The notes under the pieces: generated by a model
Databases searched by the model: none
Told to the model about the DNA's origin: nothing
The model's input: only the letters and a program-made list of their open reading frames with translations
Made by a program: the position numbers and the translations under genes
Part shown: piece after piece, positions 60,993-64,000 of the stretch
How positions within the stretch are numbered: the first letter of the stretch is position 1
How the letters are laid out: the number at the start of each line of letters is the position of its first letter
Source: JAENVT01 sp963805445
GTDB lineage: Bacteria > Actinomycetota > Acidimicrobiia > Acidimicrobiales > Ilumatobacteraceae
Direction: 5' to 3'
Length of the DNA stretch: 64,000 bases
NCBI GenBank assembly: GCA_963805445.1
Contig: CAWDUI010000012.1
Location: 395,177 to 459,176 of the forward strand

Positions 60993-62066
60993 ATGCACAT
61001 TCCCGACGGATACCTCAGTCCGTCGACGTGCGGCACGCTCGGCGCAGCGATGGTGCCGTTCTGGGTCACGGCCGGGCGTCGCGTCCGCAAGATCGTCAGG
61101 TCCCGCTACGTGCCGTACGTCGCCCTCGGAGCCTCGTTCAGCTTCATCGTGATGATGTTCAACATCCCGGTGCCCGACGGCACGACAGCCCACGGTGTAG
61201 CCGGAACGCTCATCGCCATCCTGCTCGGCCCATGGGCCGCACTCATCTCGGTGTCGGTGGCCCTCGTCATCCAGGCCCTGTTCTTCGGCGACGGCGGCGT
61301 GCTGGCGATCGGCGCCAACTGCTTCAACATGGCGCTGGTTCTGCCCTTCGTCGGCTACGGCGTGTACCGGGCCCTGAGCCGCCATCTCTCGCTCGTCAGT
61401 CCGCGTCGAGCGTTGGCCGCCGGCGTCGGAGCGTACGCCGGGCTGAACGCCGCGGCGATGTGCGCAGCGATCGAGTTCGGCATCCAGCCTGATCTGTTCA
61501 AAGCCTCCGATGGCACGCCGCTGTACGCGCCGTTCCACTTCGCCCAGACCATCCCGGCCATGGCGCTCGCTCATCTCACGGTGGCCGGTGCCGTCGAGTT
61601 CGCCCTCACCTTCGGCGTGATCTCGTTCCTGCAACGCGCCAACGTCCCGATCCTGAAGATCAACCATCCCGATGTCCCCCTCGATGGTGAGATGCCCGCT
61701 CGTCGCCGCCTCGGTTGGCGCTGGGCGTTCGTCGGTCTCGGAGCCCTCGTCGTGCTGACTCCGCTCGGTCTGCTCGCACCTGGAGGGGCGTTCGGAGAGG
61801 ACGCGCCCGAGAACCTCGATCTCGGCAAGTACAACCTCAATGCCGTACCCACCGGGCTTGCCAGATGGAGCTCGTTCTGGGATCACTCTGTGCTCGGTGG
61901 CTACGGGTTCAAAGACGGTGAGCACCCCAACATCGGATACATCGCGTCGGCAGTGATCGGCATGGCGGTGATCGCTCTCGCGGTGTATGTCGTGTTCGTG
62001 GTGATCCGGTTTGCCGGTCGAGTGCGAACAGAGAGATCGTCAACGACAGCGTCAGCATCAGCGTGA
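60993..62066 (+). CDS. cbiM: ECF cobalt/nickel transporter component CbiM with fused PDGLE/CbiN-like part
   Basis: A 357-residue S-component. It begins Met-His-Ile-Pro-Asp-Gly, whose His2 and N-terminus bind the metal. Residues 1-~225 are the CbiM domain with its helices. A C-terminal part from ~240 (Phe-Val-Gly-Leu-Gly-Ala-Leu-Val-Val-Leu-Thr-Pro-Leu-Gly-Leu-Leu) corresponds to the PDGLE/CbiN-like segment and closes with one more helix. A perfect -35 TTGACA stands at 60915-60920. The stop overlaps cbiQ (GTGA). I found no cobalamin riboswitch between 60750 and 60992. Confidence 0.92.
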   Translation: MHIPDGYLSPSTCGTLGAAMVPFWVTAGRRVRKIVRSRYVPYVALGASFSFIVMMFNIPVPDGTTAHGVAGTLIAILLGPWAALISVSVALVIQALFFGDGGVLAIGANCFNMALVLPFVGYGVYRALSRHLSLVSPRRALAAGVGAYAGLNAAAMCAAIEFGIQPDLFKASDGTPLYAPFHFAQTIPAMALAHLTVAGAVEFALTFGVISFLQRANVPILKINHPDVPLDGEMPARRRLGWRWAFVGLGALVVLTPLGLLAPGGAFGEDAPENLDLGKYNLNAVPTGLARWSSFWDHSVLGGYGFKDGEHPNIGYIASAVIGMAVIALAVYVVFVVIRFAGRVRTERSSTTASASA

Positions 62067-63016
62067 GCATCAACACCGAGCAGACCACCGGGGTGCAGCC
62101 CTCCGGCACCCCCGGGTGGCTGCTCGAGCGGGAGATTGCACTGTGCCCGTGCGGGTGCATCGGCAAACGAAGCAAGGCGAACTTCATCGACAAGACCATC
62201 ACGGGCGCCTCCAGCGTGATGCGTCAGGCTCTGTTCACCGACGAGATCGCGGCCAAGCGCGGGCTGATGCAACGCCTCGACCCGCGCGTCAAAGCCATCA
62301 CCATGCTCGCACTCGTCGTCACAGCCGCACTGATCCACAACGTTCCCGTGCTCATCGGGATCTACGTTTTGGCTCTTGTGCTGGCCGCCGCGTCCTTGAT
62401 CTCGGTGCCGTACTTCATCAAGCGTGTCTGGCTGTTCATCCCGATCTTCACGGGCATCGTCGTGTTGCCGGCCACGTTCAGCTTCATCACACCTGGTCAC
62501 GTGGTGGTGCCTCTGGGGCATTGGTTCGGGCATCGGGTCGGGCTCACCAGCCAGGGTCTGCGGTCGGCGGGCCTCATCGTCATTCGTGTGGCAGCGTCGA
62601 TATCGCTGGTGGTGCTGGTGGCGCTCACGACCACGTGGACCACCTTGCTGGCTGCGTTGCGATCGATGCTTCTGCCGCGGATGTTCGTTTTGGTGCTCGG
62701 GATGGCGTACCGCTACGTGTTCGATCTGCTTGGCTCGGTCACCGACATGTACGAAGCCCGCAAAGCCAGAACCGTTCAGGTCGACAATGCGGTGAGGTCG
62801 AGTCGAGCCTTCGTGTTCGCGACTGCCGGCACCGTGTTCGGCAAGGCACACGCCATGTCGGAGGAGGTCTACCAAGCGATGGTCTCGCGTGGCTACATCG
62901 GCCAGCCGCGGACCCTGTCGGCGTTCAAGGTCAAGGCGTTCGACGCCGCTTGGGCGGCGGGCTGTGCGGTCATCATCGCTGTTGCCCTGGGTGTGGATCA
63001 TGCCATCGGACGTTGA
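62063..63016 (+). CDS. cbiQ: ECF transporter T component CbiQ
   Basis: A 317-residue transmembrane coupling protein with about six helices. The T-component coupling helices carry Met-Tyr-Glu-Ala-Arg-Lys-Ala-Arg-Thr and Met-Val-Ser-Arg-Gly-Tyr-Ile-Gly, matching the Ala-Arg-Gly/Ser-Arg-Gly contacts with the ATPase. It has an extra ~75-residue N-terminus containing Cys-Pro-Cys-Gly-Cys-Ile-Gly-Lys-Arg before the core (Arg-Leu-Asp-Pro-Arg-Val-Lys), possibly a metal-handling extension. GTG 62063 overlaps the cbiM stop. Confidence 0.9.
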   Translation: MSINTEQTTGVQPSGTPGWLLEREIALCPCGCIGKRSKANFIDKTITGASSVMRQALFTDEIAAKRGLMQRLDPRVKAITMLALVVTAALIHNVPVLIGIYVLALVLAAASLISVPYFIKRVWLFIPIFTGIVVLPATFSFITPGHVVVPLGHWFGHRVGLTSQGLRSAGLIVIRVAASISLVVLVALTTTWTTLLAALRSMLLPRMFVLVLGMAYRYVFDLLGSVTDMYEARKARTVQVDNAVRSSRAFVFATAGTVFGKAHAMSEEVYQAMVSRGYIGQPRTLSAFKVKAFDAAWAAGCAVIIAVALGVDHAIGR

Positions 63017-63836
63017 GCCGGTCTTCGTCGTCGAGGCTCTGTCGTACTCGTACCTCGAGCGCTTCCCGGCGCTCCACGAGGTTTCGCTCACCATCAGTCG
63101 AGGCGAGAAGGTTGCCCTCCTGGGAGCGAACGGCTGTGGGAAATCGACCCTGCTGAAGATCCTCGACGGGCTGGTGTTCCCCGATTCCGGCACGTTCAGT
63201 GCCTTCGGTGAGCGAGTCACCGAAGACGTGCTCGAGGACGAACAGTTCAACCGCGGGTTCCGTTCACGGGTCGGATTCGGTCTCGAGAACTCTGAGGCTC
63301 AGGTGTTTCTCTCCGCCACGGTGCGCGACGAGGTGGCCTTCGGCCCGCTCAACCTCGGCCTGTCGGCCGACGAAGTTGCCGATCGAGTGCACGACACCTT
63401 GACGATGCTCGACATCGAAGACCTTGCCGACCGGGCGCCGTACCAACTCAGCGGGGGCCAGAAGAAGCGCGTGGCCATCGCCTCCGTGCTCGTCATGAAT
63501 CCCGAGGTCATGTTGTTCGACGAGCCCACCGCCACGCTCGACCCGCGCACGCAGCAATGGCTGATCGAACTGATCGTCGAGCTCAACGAGGCCGGCAAGA
63601 CCGTCGTGCTGGCGACGCACGATCTGGTAATGATCCACGTTCTGTCCGACCGGTGCCTCGTGTTTGCCGAGGATCACAGGCTCGTCCACTCCGGCACGCC
63701 GTTGGAGATCCTGGGCGATCGGGAGCTGCTCCTGTCGGTCAACCTCATTCACGAGCGCACTCACCTTCATCACCCTCACGACCAGCACTTCGGTGCTGCA
63801 GGTCACGGCCACGTCGGATCTTGGGCGCCCAACTGA
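63000..63836 (+). CDS. cbiO: ECF transporter ATPase CbiO
   Basis: A 278-residue ABC ATPase. Walker A is GANGCGKST, the signature Leu-Ser-Gly-Gly-Gln-Lys-Lys-Arg, Walker B Val-Met-Leu-Phe-Asp-Glu-Pro-Thr, and the switch is Leu-Ala-Thr-His-Asp. The Q-loop region Gly-Leu-Glu-Asn-Ser-Glu-Ala-Gln-Val-Phe is that of ECF ATPases. The C-terminus is rich in His (Thr-His-Leu-His-His-Pro-His-Asp-Gln-His, then Gly-His-Gly-His), fitting a cobalt or nickel system. ATG 63000 overlaps the cbiQ end by 17 bases. Confidence 0.93.
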   Translation: MPSDVEPVFVVEALSYSYLERFPALHEVSLTISRGEKVALLGANGCGKSTLLKILDGLVFPDSGTFSAFGERVTEDVLEDEQFNRGFRSRVGFGLENSEAQVFLSATVRDEVAFGPLNLGLSADEVADRVHDTLTMLDIEDLADRAPYQLSGGQKKRVAIASVLVMNPEVMLFDEPTATLDPRTQQWLIELIVELNEAGKTVVLATHDLVMIHVLSDRCLVFAEDHRLVHSGTPLEILGDRELLLSVNLIHERTHLHHPHDQHFGAAGHGHVGSWAPN

Positions 63837-63939
63837 CAAGGGAGTGTCAAGAAGAGCCGGAACTTGACGGCCCCGGACGCATCCGTGGCCCACCGGCTAT
63901 GATGTTCGCACTGCAAGTGTGGCGGCGCGAGGAGGACAC

Positions 63940-64000
63940 GTGGATGGCGGGGCTATGGGACGGGCGATTTTGTCATTCATGGGCACAAGTCGTGGTCCGG
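63940..64000 (+). CDS. Start of a further gene (runs off the window)
   Basis: GTG 63940 follows GAGGAGGA and an open frame continues to the end (Val-Asp-Gly-Gly-Ala-Met-Gly-Arg-Ala-Ile-Leu). A -10-like TATGAT at 63898-63903 gives a plausible promoter. Too short to identify. Confidence 0.45.
   Translation, partial: MDGGAMGRAILSFMGTSRGP

Overview
The window is high-GC, gene-dense chromosomal DNA from an actinobacterium. An Acidimicrobiia/Ilumatobacter-like host is the best guess, from the F420-type oxidoreductases, many GTG starts, short or leaderless mRNAs, a BTAD regulator and a CNNM-YbeY-PhoH operon. This is inference; no rRNA is present to confirm it.

Layout. 1-9 kb: housekeeping operon (CNNM transporter, YbeY, PhoH-like), an acetyltransferase-like protein, a membrane GGDEF-EAL protein, an EF-G-like GTPase and a DHA2-type MFS exporter. 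9-20 kb: a MetE-like methyltransferase, an F420-type oxidoreductase, a PPOX-type protein, and a catabolic cluster (two-domain cupin, HpcH/HpaI aldolase, FAD oxidoreductase, complete Liv-type ABC importer). 20-31 kb: stress and regulatory genes (UspA, carboxymuconolactone-decarboxylase-like protein, MMPL exporter, BTAD-AAA regulator, XRE-cupin/thioredoxin-reductase-like divergent pair, phosphotransferase/MarR divergent pair, HxlR/AhpD-like divergent pair). 31.6-36.5 kb: an unusual operon encoding a cytosolic subtilase with a long Pro-Ile/Val-Gln tail, a B12-type radical SAM enzyme of the RiPP C-methyltransferase kind, a small propeptide-like protein and a 2OG-Fe(II) oxygenase-like protein. This is the strongest candidate for an undescribed system. 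37-45 kb: LuxR-ATPase regulator, secreted beta-propeller protein, CapA-like protein, GAF-GGDEF-EAL protein, vapBC.

45.55-57.2 kb is an 11.6-kb integrative element in the 3' half of tRNA-Cys. It has a 61-bp direct repeat (one mismatch) at the two ends, and a tyrosine integrase and excisionase-like gene next to the intact tRNA. Its left part is an array of tiny unrelated genes (KH domain, zinc ribbon, CPCC, lipoprotein, DUF7711-like and others) separated by a recurrent ~18-22 bp motif, so it looks like a gene-cassette array. It also carries a HEPN-motif protein and an AbiEii-type toxin-antitoxin pair. 57.3-64 kb returns to core genes: a nucleotidyltransferase remnant, a second carboxymuconolactone-decarboxylase-like gene, tatA, a CoA-binding protein, metY, and a CbiMQO cobalt/nickel ECF importer.

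A general caution: at least eighteen reading-frame breaks all go in the same direction, and every one can be repaired by restoring a single CG dinucleotide, nearly always inside a CGCG run. Several 'broken' genes below are therefore annotated as whole genes with the break noted. Whether this is a systematic sequence error or real biology cannot be decided from the sequence alone.
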